From Pseudobutyrivibrio xylanivorans DSM 14809 (GTDB taxonomy: Bacteria > Bacillota > Clostridia > Lachnospirales > Lachnospiraceae), in contig NZ_FQYQ01000025.1 in NCBI RefSeq assembly GCF_900141825.1, positions 1 through 40,683 of the forward strand: a stretch of 40,683 nt of DNA, read 5' to 3'. A program made the translations under genes and the position numbers. The notes under the pieces are model-generated. The model saw only the letters and a program-made list of their open reading frames with translations, had not been told where the DNA came from and searched no databases. The number at the start of each line of letters is the position of its first letter. Positions within the stretch are counted from its first letter, which is position 1. Positions 7,898 through 16,442 of this stretch are shown piece after piece.

Positions 7898-8989
7898 TTA
7901 CTCCGATACACCAATACTGTCTTTGAGATACTGTATTGATTTCTGTCTTTCTCTTTCAATCACTTCTTTAACAAACTCTCTATCATAAGTAGCCGTTAAA
8001 GATTCCCAATCGTCGCCATCAGAATTAATATCAATCTGTAATAAATCTAGCATGTTATTAATTCTGGCTCTAAATCTTTTACATGGGATTAAACAAAACT
8101 GTTTCTCAAAAATAATAGAAAATGCCAGTCCATGATATGAGTTTGTACAAACATACTCAGCATCTCTGAACAGCGCCAAAAATTCCATTGGACCAACATC
8201 AACTAATGTCTCATCTACAAATCCTGGATTATAACCATAGCGACTAATCTCAATAAGCTTTATACCCATCTGTTCTTTTATCTTACGAGCGTACTCATAG
8301 ACTTCCTGATCACGCTGCATAATATATAAAAGAATGTATGGATGCTCTTCTATTCTCTCGCAACCTACACCATCCCAGTCTTCCTTTGTCAGAAGGAATG
8401 TTGGGTCAATAAGTCTTTCCGCATCTCTACCTGTCAATTCTTTTATAAATTCCTGACCTGCTTTTTCTCTTACAGAAAGATAGCCAATAGAACCAATATA
8501 ATTTCTAATCTTGTTATGATAACGCTTATTTATATTTTCTGAGCCAAAGCTTGGTGCATAGGCAATCTTATTTGCAGGATTCTTTTCAAACTGCAAAAAG
8601 TAATTATATGAAACTCCAGCTGTTAGAAACGGATTCCAAATCTGATCGCTTCCGCAAATATATTTATCATCTCCAGGAGGGCATCTTCTCAAGCTGAAGT
8701 GACTTATATATTTTCTGCTAAGCTGAGAATACTTTAAGGCAAATCTACCGAACTTATGTCTACGTCCTGCGCGCTGTCCCATTGTTGCCCAGCCAGAGAA
8801 AAATTCCTTTACGTTTGTAGTTATAGGAAGTAAGCGTACCCTGTCAGTGAATCTGATAAACCAGTTTCTATAATCTACTATTTCTACGTCTACCTTACAC
8901 TGCTCCTTTACTGCACGCTGCAATGCATAGGCCTGAAGTGCTCCGCCAAAATTATTTACAAAGTGAAATGTTATTATTCCTACTCTCAT
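7898..8989 (-). CDS. Polysaccharide pyruvyl transferase family protein
   Basis: This 363-residue, GT-B-like enzyme is of the CsaB/WcaK pyruvyl transferase family, which adds pyruvate ketals from phosphoenolpyruvate to sugars. Visible motifs are NNFGGALQAYALQ (residues 12-24), CGSDQIWNP (112-120), APSFGSENI, the DPTFLL segment, and NSYHGLAFSIIF (283-294), which holds the conserved Ser/His pair. The frame is open for another 19 codons upstream, overlapping the previous gene, but the family start is at MRVGIITFHFVNNFGG, with AGGAA nine bases before the ATG at 8989. It is translated just before the ferredoxin-FrhB-GtrA fusion, a pairing often seen in Firmicute and Bacteroidetes glycan loci. Some members of the family may not use pyruvate, so the chemistry is inferred from homology. 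Confidence 0.85.
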   Translation of the reverse strand: MRVGIITFHFVNNFGGALQAYALQRAVKEQCKVDVEIVDYRNWFIRFTDRVRLLPITTNVKEFFSGWATMGQRAGRRHKFGRFALKYSQLSRKYISHFSLRRCPPGDDKYICGSDQIWNPFLTAGVSYNYFLQFEKNPANKIAYAPSFGSENINKRYHNKIRNYIGSIGYLSVREKAGQEFIKELTGRDAERLIDPTFLLTKEDWDGVGCERIEEHPYILLYIMQRDQEVYEYARKIKEQMGIKLIEISRYGYNPGFVDETLVDVGPMEFLALFRDAEYVCTNSYHGLAFSIIFEKQFCLIPCKRFRARINNMLDLLQIDINSDGDDWESLTATYDREFVKEVIERERQKSIQYLKDSIGVSE

Positions 8990-9005
8990 CCACTTATATT
9001 CCTTT

Positions 9006-11276
9006 CTATGCGTTAACCCCTTTTCCCTCAACATTTTTCTTAACAAGTGCTGTAACTACTAATCCGATTATGGTAAGTAGTGATATTAATTCTGCCATTC
9101 TCCAATATAATGGTTCCTCGAAAGCTATATATACTTCTCCAGTATATGGCTTATCAAAAGCAACTGTCAGTTTATTATTATTTCCTGCAGTCGTCATCAA
9201 CTTATTGCCATCCTTATCTCTGGCAACTATATGTGGGTATGCAAATCTAGGGACTTCCAATGTAGCATTTTCTGTAGCTTCTACGTATACCTGTAAATTC
9301 ACTCCTGATTCACTAATCATTACCGCATTTACGTTTTCTCCATACACCCCATAATCTAATACTTCGGAATCCATGCTTGTACCTTGAATTAGATAAATGG
9401 TACCTAGATACATTCCAAAATCTCCAGTACGTGTGTATGTTAACAAATCAGCTGTATCATATGACCTGAAAATAGATGTGACAAAAGCTTCGTCCTGATA
9501 CTCGCTTACAAATAATAGAGTCATAATTACACTCGCAAGTGTAATGCCGGCAAAAAGCTTTTTTAGTGTAACTCCCATTTCTGCTAGCTTTTCCAATACA
9601 AGTACCAGTAGTATTGCAAGGAAGCATACCGCTATACCAATATATCTATATGGGAACTGCACACTTACTAAAAAATTACCTATAACTGGAACTTCATTTA
9701 TTCTATTCCATGGGAACAAATTACTTGCAACAAATAAACTGATTACTGAACCCAGCGTCATAACCTTAATTTTTTTATCAGCTTTTCCAGCCACTATGAA
9801 AACTATTGCAACCAGCAAACCTGCCATAAGAATCAATCCTGGTGTAAGCAATCCTCTTCTTGTAACGAAATTTCCACCGGTAATTGATTTAAATACTGCA
9901 AAATAATCGCTTATATATGCCCCCTGACTTTGGATATATGATTTTTCAAATCTATGTTTAATTGTAATATCCACGCAGGTATAGTATTCCATAAATGGAA
10001 CTATGAATGCTGCACAAATTAATCCGCACAAAACTACTGCCTTCATCAAAACGCCAAAAGTTTCTTTGCGGAAAGTTTTCTTAAACATTGCCAATGCTAT
10101 AATCAACAGTGCCATAACAAACATTTCCGTTGACAAAATATGGCAATAAATAAGTCCCGCCATTCCTATAGCTAAAGTCAAAGCGTTCTTTTTATATTCT
10201 TTTGATTTAATATCCTGTGTGTATATGTTCCAGAACGCCAACATTACAAGTGGATAAAAACAGGTTGCAGAGTATTCTCCCATTGCAGCCCTGGCATATA
10301 AACATACAAGTCGGTATGTTGAGAATGTGTATACCGTGGTGAACAGAAATGCATGCATGTCCGATCTAAACATTTTCTTGCCAGCATAATACGCAATCGC
10401 AGATGTCAGCAAGTTTATCCCGAATATATAGATTTTATAACTCTGCATGACCGTAAAACCAATAATACGTAAGAACGCAGGAATATATAAAAGGACATCC
10501 CCGTAAAATATTCCAACTGGATATCCATAGTCATCGTTATAGACAGAATACATTTTCACTGGGAAAGCTCCACTTTTCAGTCCATCCACAATTCCTTCTA
10601 TACGAACCAAGTGATATCTGATATCATCACCTGTCATCATACCTTTAAAGAATAAAGGTAGTGATGCTAAAAATGTAATTCCTATAACAATACCTATAAC
10701 CTTTTTATTTTGTGAAACAAACTTGTTATATAGTATTAAATCTAGAATCACTGAAAGAACTATCCATAAAAATACTAATATTCTTATATCATGTGTGTTT
10801 CGAATTATATTAACACCTGTTAATTCGAAATCACCACCCATATATTCTTTCAATCTAAATCTAAAGGCATCTACATCTGTGTCCAGCTTGAAATCATATC
10901 TTGCCTCATGCTTATTATTACTAAGTAAAAAATAATCAGCAGTTTCAAGATATCCGCCATCTACTTCCACAACACCCTTTTGTATCTTGGTAGTGTTATA
11001 ATTTAACACCAATGTGTATGTACCATGCTCTAAAGGTATATTAGGTCCAAAAACTACATAACCGTCACCGACTAAACCGTTGGCATCTTCCGCATCAAGC
11101 TTCCAGGATGTTCCATCAAATACAACTTCCGAATGACTTGTAGTCATACCGTCCAACGGAATAACAAAAACATTATCGCCCTTCATTCGATGAACCATCA
11201 CAAACATTAATGCAATAAATATAAGAATTTCTATTGCAAAAACTATAATTTTATTAGCACGCAGCTTTTCTATCAT
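9006..11276 (-). CDS. GT-C-like membrane protein with PTPS-related domain
   Basis: This 756-residue polytopic protein has, after the first helix (about 10-29), an extracytoplasmic beta-rich domain (about 40-155). About ten to twelve helices then start near residue 165. The first large loop contains GDDIRYHLVRIEGI (Asp217-Asp218). This is the Asp-rich motif typical of the '6-pyruvoyl-tetrahydropterin synthase related' membrane family, a GT-C superfamily member despite its name. Further family-like segments are YPVGIFYGDVLLYIPAFLR, STYRLVCLYARAAMGEY and a short periplasmic C-terminal beta region (about 635-720). It probably transfers a sugar from a polyprenyl-phosphate donor to an external glycan. 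The start has GGAGA six bases upstream. Donor and acceptor cannot be read from sequence. Confidence 0.7.
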   Translation of the reverse strand: MIEKLRANKIIVFAIEILIFIALMFVMVHRMKGDNVFVIPLDGMTTSHSEVVFDGTSWKLDAEDANGLVGDGYVVFGPNIPLEHGTYTLVLNYNTTKIQKGVVEVDGGYLETADYFLLSNNKHEARYDFKLDTDVDAFRFRLKEYMGGDFELTGVNIIRNTHDIRILVFLWIVLSVILDLILYNKFVSQNKKVIGIVIGITFLASLPLFFKGMMTGDDIRYHLVRIEGIVDGLKSGAFPVKMYSVYNDDYGYPVGIFYGDVLLYIPAFLRIIGFTVMQSYKIYIFGINLLTSAIAYYAGKKMFRSDMHAFLFTTVYTFSTYRLVCLYARAAMGEYSATCFYPLVMLAFWNIYTQDIKSKEYKKNALTLAIGMAGLIYCHILSTEMFVMALLIIALAMFKKTFRKETFGVLMKAVVLCGLICAAFIVPFMEYYTCVDITIKHRFEKSYIQSQGAYISDYFAVFKSITGGNFVTRRGLLTPGLILMAGLLVAIVFIVAGKADKKIKVMTLGSVISLFVASNLFPWNRINEVPVIGNFLVSVQFPYRYIGIAVCFLAILLVLVLEKLAEMGVTLKKLFAGITLASVIMTLLFVSEYQDEAFVTSIFRSYDTADLLTYTRTGDFGMYLGTIYLIQGTSMDSEVLDYGVYGENVNAVMISESGVNLQVYVEATENATLEVPRFAYPHIVARDKDGNKLMTTAGNNNKLTVAFDKPYTGEVYIAFEEPLYWRMAELISLLTIIGLVVTALVKKNVEGKGVNA

Positions 11277-11287
11277 CTTATATCTCC

Positions 11288-11680
11288 TTAATGCTCTCTA
11301 GACTTAGCACAAATTTCTTCCAACTCCTCTGGAGTATGCTTCAAAAATTCGTCTGGTCTTACAGTTCTGTCATCCACGTAAAATCCCTTATGACCTGGCC
11401 ATACTTTACCGAAAACTATCTCGTCATATGGAATATCCCATTTCTCCAGCCATTCATGTAAAACAACAGCTGTATTCTTATTTATAAGACCAATATTTCC
11501 GTTGTAAGAATTCATGTTTCTAGATGTATAAAGAATAATCTTCGCACCATCAGCCTTGCATTCTCTGAGCTTTTCTACCATATCTGGATATGGAATCAAA
11601 TCCTCATATCTCTCTTCCTTTTTCTTAATAGGGCAAAGTGTGCCGTCTATATCAAACACAAATGAATAATCCTTATACAT
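11288..11680 (-). CDS. HAD-superfamily phosphatase, capsule-type
   Basis: This is a 130-residue cytoplasmic HAD protein. Motif I is FVFDIDGTLCP (Asp10, Asp12), motif II lies in IILYTSRNM, and motif IV is GFYVDDRTV. Small HADs with this layout are annotated as capsular biosynthesis phosphatases that remove phosphate from sugars or related metabolites. The in-frame TTG nine bases upstream sits too close to AAGGAG. The ATG at 11680 has good spacing and overlaps the stop of the kinase gene by eight bases (ATGTATAA), indicating translational coupling. The coupled kinase and phosphatase suggest sequential handling of one phosphorylated intermediate. Confidence 0.8.
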   Translation of the reverse strand: MYKDYSFVFDIDGTLCPIKKKEERYEDLIPYPDMVEKLRECKADGAKIILYTSRNMNSYNGNIGLINKNTAVVLHEWLEKWDIPYDEIVFGKVWPGHKGFYVDDRTVRPDEFLKHTPEELEEICAKSREH

Positions 11681-13127
11681 CTGCTTCAATCTCCTTCAAA
11701 ATTCTATCTACATTCAAAATAAAGCCAAACACCTTATGTGGGTTGTCAATGTGTAATGGTAGCATGGAAATGAATAAGGATGCTTCGTATATACGAACTG
11801 TTAAATAATCAAATCCATTCTCCTCAGCCTTAGCCTTGAAAATCTTCATGTATTCAGTATTGTCGAATGGAATATCTAAATCATATGAGAAATCATCAGC
11901 TATTCTAATGTCAAACAAGCCATTGTTAAAGAAATCATATTTACCACATACAGAATGGCTAAGCTTTGCTACGTCATAATATGGATTTGTCCACAAATCT
12001 TCTTCCTTGCTGGCACCCTTAGGGTCGATAAACTTCAAAGTTTGTGTAGACTTGTTGTATAACGTATTTGCGAAACAAGGATCACCGTGACCGATAACAA
12101 GCTCTCTTGGGTATTTGTTTCTGGCTTCAATCTTATCCTTAAGAGCATAGTATCTCTCTAAAAGGTTATCGATTGTAAGCTTGCCATCTGCAGAAAGCAA
12201 AGTCTCTATTCTCTTATACTCTGGAAGCTTCTTTAAATCCTCAATACGGCTATTCACCTTATTGATATAAAGCTCATCAGCCATAGCCTGATACTCAGCG
12301 TCTAAGCATTCCTTAGCATGACGGCACTTGAAGAAATAGAAATACTTATCCATAAGTGCTTCAAACTCGGACTTATCCATGGAACCATGTACCCACTTGA
12401 TAGCAAGATCTGTCATGTGAAGACGTTCCATGGTGTAGCTGGCCTTCTGATCATCCTCCTTATAATCAAATGGCATTACAAACCAGTACTTCATATCCTC
12501 TGGAAGGAGGTGATAGAAGTCGTATTCTGCCTTAATCTTCTTCTTATTTGTTGATGACTTTACAAGAGTGTACTCGTTTCCTTTTAAACTATTGAAATAT
12601 CTGGAATCAAAATTACCCGTCACGCATTGGATGAAGTTAGCAATAATGCCGATATCAACCATTCCGGCAATATTGAAATGCTCCTCCATTTCCTTTACAA
12701 GATCCCATGCTTTTCTTCCTGCAATAATGTTCTTACAAAATGCTACATATGAATCAAGATTAGGGAATAGTGCAGCAACAGCTCTGTTTCCATCGAGAGC
12801 ACCAAATGGCTCATCAATAAAGCTAAGCTTTTCGAATGAAAGCTTGGCAGCTGCTGCATCACTAACGATGTAGTTAGAAAAGCAGTGAATTACTCTAACA
12901 TCCTGCATATTATAGACTTCAAGATGTTTGAGCAGCTCAGCATATTCAAAGACAGAGCGAACCTTTTTCCATACTACATCTGAGAAAACTTTCTCCATCT
13001 CATCCTTGTAGTATTCCTCCAAGCAACGCTTTTTAACAACAACATCAGCAAAGCCCTTTTCACCGATGATGTCTGCAATTACCTCACTCTTTCTTCCAGT
13101 ATCATCATAAATAACAATAGTTTTCAT
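11673..13127 (-). CDS. APH/choline-kinase-fold phosphotransferase with N-terminal extension
   Basis: This is a 484-residue soluble protein. Its C-terminal half has the aminoglycoside phosphotransferase / choline kinase fold. The catalytic loop is HGDPCFANTLYN (His347, Asp349, Asn354) and the metal-binding Asp is in LKFIDPKGA (Asp368). The N-lobe begins near TLVKSSTNKKKIKAEYDF (about 187-204), with candidate ATP Lys and helix-C Glu. Residues 1-165 form an extra domain (start MKTIVIYDDTG) that resembles a nucleotide- or sugar-binding Rossmann-like unit and that I cannot assign. The substrate is a small molecule rather than protein by family, perhaps a sugar or amino alcohol to be attached to the glycan. 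It is coupled to the HAD gene by an 8-base overlap and lies 1 base after the UPF0104 gene. The start is supported by AGAGGAAA. Confidence 0.7.
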   Translation of the reverse strand: MKTIVIYDDTGRKSEVIADIIGEKGFADVVVKKRCLEEYYKDEMEKVFSDVVWKKVRSVFEYAELLKHLEVYNMQDVRVIHCFSNYIVSDAAAAKLSFEKLSFIDEPFGALDGNRAVAALFPNLDSYVAFCKNIIAGRKAWDLVKEMEEHFNIAGMVDIGIIANFIQCVTGNFDSRYFNSLKGNEYTLVKSSTNKKKIKAEYDFYHLLPEDMKYWFVMPFDYKEDDQKASYTMERLHMTDLAIKWVHGSMDKSEFEALMDKYFYFFKCRHAKECLDAEYQAMADELYINKVNSRIEDLKKLPEYKRIETLLSADGKLTIDNLLERYYALKDKIEARNKYPRELVIGHGDPCFANTLYNKSTQTLKFIDPKGASKEEDLWTNPYYDVAKLSHSVCGKYDFFNNGLFDIRIADDFSYDLDIPFDNTEYMKIFKAKAEENGFDYLTVRIYEASLFISMLPLHIDNPHKVFGFILNVDRILKEIEADV

Positions 13128-13128
13128 A

Positions 13129-13989
13129 CTATTTCCTCTCGCTCTTTGAAATATCGATTGCCTTTACAAGCAGATATATCACTATCATTAAGATTACACT
13201 TATTAGTACAAATCTTTTAAGCTCTATAGTCTGGCTTCCAACCAAAGCTGACTTTAAATACTCCGAAATCTTGTTGCTAAGTCCTGCGCCATCTACTGTA
13301 ATTGCATTTAGAAGGACAACACTGCCTATCTCCACAGCCCATGCAAGCAATGAAAGTACATAAAGAATTATTCCCCTTCCCTTGGAAACATTCATGATTT
13401 CCAGATAAACACGATTCATAGTATCCAAGAATCTAAGCATCTTTATCTTACGAACTGTACCATCTGCTCTTAACAAATATTTCTTCCAATAGCTGTAAAG
13501 TCCCGGAAATACGATAATCATTAATGTCACAATCACAAGGAACACAACCAGCAAATAAACAAGTGGTATTATTGTCTCACCACTGGCAAGCCACATCACA
13601 ACTATCATTGTCACCAGCGCGATAGTATCCATAAATCTATCCATCAGAACTGTCACGATTCCTTTTAGCATGTTGCCAGCCTGATGACCGTAACAATACA
13701 TTCTGAAGAATTCACCTAGCTTAAACGGAATAAGAATACTTACCGGTGTAACCTTGCAGTATGTCTTCGCATATGCGGACGGAGTAATGTCTGCACCATA
13801 TAATGCTAAATACAAGCGAAGGGCTTTCAAAAAATGCACCATCACTACAGTGGCAACAACCACTACAATATGCATCATCTGAACGCCCTGAAATACATTA
13901 TATATATTATAGTTAAGGAAAAAGATTAGTGCTGCTGCAAACAGCACTAAAATATTTATCCAGTTATATACTAATGATTTTTTCTTCAT
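13129..13989 (-). CDS. UPF0104 / lysylphosphatidylglycerol synthase TM-region-like flippase
   Basis: This 286-residue protein has about seven to eight membrane segments. The stretch TPVSILIPFKLGEFFRMYCY followed by MLKGIVTVLMDRFMDTIALV is the signature of the LPG_synthase_TM (MprF N-terminal / AglD C-terminal) family, in which a P-x-K-x-GE-x-R motif precedes a V-x-x-x-R-x-x-D motif. Members flip aminoacylated lipids or polyprenyl-linked sugars. Two ATGs abut; GGAG gives proper spacing only for the second, at 13989. It lies between a dolichol-P-sugar-type GT2 and the APH-fold kinase, so it is a candidate flippase for the GT2 product. Confidence 0.75.
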   Translation of the reverse strand: MKKKSLVYNWINILVLFAAALIFFLNYNIYNVFQGVQMMHIVVVVATVVMVHFLKALRLYLALYGADITPSAYAKTYCKVTPVSILIPFKLGEFFRMYCYGHQAGNMLKGIVTVLMDRFMDTIALVTMIVVMWLASGETIIPLVYLLVVFLVIVTLMIIVFPGLYSYWKKYLLRADGTVRKIKMLRFLDTMNRVYLEIMNVSKGRGIILYVLSLLAWAVEIGSVVLLNAITVDGAGLSNKISEYLKSALVGSQTIELKRFVLISVILMIVIYLLVKAIDISKSERK

Positions 13990-13999
13990 CATCTCTCCA

Positions 14000-14800
14000 C
14001 TACTGCTGATTACTATAAATCACCTGTGCAGTATAATCCTCTACGATTTTATCTCTGTGTTCTCCCTCAATAAACTTCTTCTTGTTTATTATATATGAAC
14101 CAAGCATTTTTAACACTACCATAGCCTGATTTACCATCTTAACGTTTGATACCTGGTCATCTTCACGCCAGATGATAGGGAAGAATTTTACCTTATACTT
14201 ATAGTATGCCTGTCCCATTACCATACAGTAATTAAACATGAGATTATCCTTATACTTCAAATAGAACTTATCTCTAAGGATATCAACCTTGTACATATTT
14301 AAGCCTGAACCAAGATCATAAACCTTACAACCGCATCCAATAGCAAACAATGTATTGTAAACAACATTTCCAAATGTTCTAAACTTTGAGTAGCCCTGAA
14401 GCTGTGAGCCCTTCATAAAGCGTGCGCCAAGGAAGCAATCATAGTTCTCATATTCCTTGTTCTTGAAATATGGAAGCATGTTTGAAATATCTCCCTGGTC
14501 ATCACCGTGAAGCATAAGAACATAATCAAAGTTGTTCTGCGCAGCATAGTTGAATGCCATCTTCTGAGAACCACCAAGACCGTAGTTTTCATCATTTCTA
14601 AAGAGTGAAACCTTTACTGGAAGATTGTGCTCTTTAAGATAATCCTGTACTACCTGCTCACCATTATCTGTACTTCTGTTATTAATAACAATTACCTCAG
14701 ACAGATATGAGCAAACCTCATCAGTAAGCTGTCCAAGTACACGTACAATCTGCTTTTCACAGTTGTACATAGGTATAAAAAGTAATATTTTGTTATCCAT
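14000..14800 (-). CDS. GT2 family glycosyltransferase (DPM/DPG-like)
   Basis: This is a 266-residue GT-A enzyme with no C-terminal transmembrane pair. Seen are IPMYNCEKQIVRVLGQL at the N-terminus, the nucleotide-binding INNRSTDNGE, YGLGGSQKMAFNYA, the metal-binding region LMLHGDDQGDIS (Asp100-Asp101, Asp104) and the acceptor-side LGSGLNMYK. This resembles polyprenyl-phosphate hexose synthases that charge a carrier lipid on the cytoplasmic face. Its start codon shares one base with the stop of the upstream GT-C-like gene (TAATG), and AAAGGGA precedes it. The UPF0104 flippase-like gene follows after 10 bases, which supports a charge, flip and transfer cassette. Confidence 0.85.
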   Translation of the reverse strand: MDNKILLFIPMYNCEKQIVRVLGQLTDEVCSYLSEVIVINNRSTDNGEQVVQDYLKEHNLPVKVSLFRNDENYGLGGSQKMAFNYAAQNNFDYVLMLHGDDQGDISNMLPYFKNKEYENYDCFLGARFMKGSQLQGYSKFRTFGNVVYNTLFAIGCGCKVYDLGSGLNMYKVDILRDKFYLKYKDNLMFNYCMVMGQAYYKYKVKFFPIIWREDDQVSNVKMVNQAMVVLKMLGSYIINKKKFIEGEHRDKIVEDYTAQVIYSNQQ

Positions 14801-16329
14801 TATCTTCCCTTTCTGCTAAGATGCGCCTTAACAAGGCCATCTATCTTATTAGTCAATAAATAGATCCCATATGCCATATAAGGAATCATAATTAACATAT
14901 ATGGAAATACATATCTGGTCTTAGCTTCCCATATAATTGAAAATAAAAATCCACCATATACTGCTATAAGACCTGTATATAGCTCTAATTTTTTATTCCT
15001 ATTCCACATGATGAACAGTGCCACTGTAATTGATATATAAAGTAGTAGCTGATATATATTCATATATCCATCCATCAGCTTCCATGCTTTGTCATCAAAA
15101 TATATAAACCTGGCAAGTGCTGATTGATTACCAGTAACATTGTTGTTCATAACAATACACTGATACATAGGTGCGGACCACTGGGTCGCAATCTTTCTAA
15201 AATAGAATTTTGCACCTCCAACAGGATGTTGCACACATAGTTTCAAAAATTCAGATACTATTTGCTTTCCCTGTTCCGATGATGGCACTGGATCAAATTC
15301 ATTTGCCTCAAAAATTGCATGATGTAAGCCATTAAACCATCCAGAATGATTGTCGTTGTTGTTTGTTCCCATTGCAACATAAAGGCTAGATGGTATCTCT
15401 GTTGCATCCTCTGGAATATGGGAATCATATAAAGCTGAAATAAAAACTGACTTTAATAGTATGCCCATAACAACCGCTAGGATTATAGCGATATTCCTTT
15501 TTCTATGGTTCGTAATAAGCTTTACAAATGATACGCCTAAGATTGCCACTAGAATAATTATAGTGTTCTTTCTTACTAAGAGCATCATTGTAGTCATGGT
15601 CAAAAGAGTAACTAAATCGCTATGCCTATATGCTTTCATTAGTCTCGCATACAAAAAAAGTACTATCAGAGATAATGCTATCGATAACAATTCACCGTAA
15701 ACAAATGGAGTATAAAAATATAATGGCAAACATAAAAATGCCAACAACAATGCGATAAAAGAAACGGTCCAATTATCTGTTATTTCCAATGCAAATCTAT
15801 ATATGAAATAAATTATTAGACCAACTGAAATACAGGATAGAATCTGAAATGGCAGATAGTTCCATTCACCAAATACAAAAAAAATAATTCTAATAAGAGT
15901 AATTATTCCTAACTGATGTGGACATTCTGCAACATACTCTCCCTTTTCAAGCCACTGATAATTCCCTTTGTTGAAATCAGCTGCCGCCTGACATATTTTC
16001 CATTGATCAGCCTGTACTTCTGTACCACTTCCAAGTACCCAAAGAATACTTAATCCTATGCTAGTAAATGAAAGTAATATCGCCAAAACATTGATATTAA
16101 TTTTATTCTTTACATGCTCTAGTTTGGTTTTGGCAAAAACCATGCCTGTAAATATTATCGCTATAGCAACAACATTTAGAATCAAATTATCATTAATTCT
16201 ATAAACGTGTTCATCACGTAAATCAGTGTTAATATAGCTTATAAAAAAAGAGGTAAGAGTAAGACCCATAAACATTACCCCTGCTATTATTATAAATATC
16301 TTTATTAATATTCTTTCTAATTCTTTCAT
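14800..16329 (-). CDS. GT-C-like membrane glycosyltransferase (PMT/ArnT-type)
   Basis: This 509-residue protein has about eleven to twelve membrane helices. A large extracytoplasmic loop after helix 3 holds QADQWKICQAAADFNKGNYQ (Asp108) followed by GEYVAECPHQLGIITLIRI, a pattern I recognise from Firmicute PMT/ArnT-like proteins. A second loop (about 310-385) holds SSLYVAMGTNNNDNHSGWFN. Such enzymes take a sugar from a polyprenyl-phosphate donor. It is the first gene of unit B, behind a candidate promoter (16364-16392) and AAAGGC. It is coupled by overlap to the GT2 gene, a likely source of its lipid-linked donor. Confidence 0.75.
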   Translation of the reverse strand: MKELERILIKIFIIIAGVMFMGLTLTSFFISYINTDLRDEHVYRINDNLILNVVAIAIIFTGMVFAKTKLEHVKNKININVLAILLSFTSIGLSILWVLGSGTEVQADQWKICQAAADFNKGNYQWLEKGEYVAECPHQLGIITLIRIIFFVFGEWNYLPFQILSCISVGLIIYFIYRFALEITDNWTVSFIALLLAFLCLPLYFYTPFVYGELLSIALSLIVLFLYARLMKAYRHSDLVTLLTMTTMMLLVRKNTIIILVAILGVSFVKLITNHRKRNIAIILAVVMGILLKSVFISALYDSHIPEDATEIPSSLYVAMGTNNNDNHSGWFNGLHHAIFEANEFDPVPSSEQGKQIVSEFLKLCVQHPVGGAKFYFRKIATQWSAPMYQCIVMNNNVTGNQSALARFIYFDDKAWKLMDGYMNIYQLLLYISITVALFIMWNRNKKLELYTGLIAVYGGFLFSIIWEAKTRYVFPYMLIMIPYMAYGIYLLTNKIDGLVKAHLSRKGR

Positions 16330-16363
16330 TACAATTTGCCTTTCGCAGACTAATACATATTAG

Positions 16364-16392
16364 ATTATACACTATTGGTTTCCTTATTGAAA
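16364..16392 (-). promoter_or_regulatory. Candidate promoter of unit B
   Basis: On the minus strand a perfect -10 box TATAAT (plus 16364-16369) lies 17 bases from TTTCAA (16387-16392), a weak -35. It is placed 34 bases ahead of the first unit B start codon, in the 113-base gap between divergent genes. The same gap must also hold the promoter of the plus-strand GT4 gene. Confidence 0.5.
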
Positions 16393-16426
16393 TGAATAAA
16401 CTTATTTCCTTTTCTTAATTAAATAG

Positions 16427-16435
16427 TGATATTAT
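16427..16435 (+). promoter_or_regulatory. Possible extended -10 element of the GT4 gene
   Basis: TGATATTAT fits an extended -10 (TGN followed by TATTAT at 16430-16435). It ends seven bases before the ATG at 16443, so transcription would begin at or next to the start codon. No Shine-Dalgarno-like sequence precedes that ATG. Together these would mean a leaderless or nearly leaderless transcript; the AT-rich context makes a chance match quite possible. Confidence 0.3.
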
Positions 16436-16442
16436 ATTTACT

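Noticed and set aside
8990-9046. Longer N-terminus for the pyruvyl transferase, overlapping the upstream gene
   Set aside because: The extra residues are the shadow of the upstream C-terminal region. The family start and a Shine-Dalgarno both point to 8989.
2205-13140. The same 16-base string AGAGGAAATAGTATGA at the starts of the NimA-like gene and the APH-fold kinase gene
   Set aside because: It consists of a Shine-Dalgarno and start codon in AT-rich DNA; with only two copies and no wider similarity, chance or general translation preference explains it.
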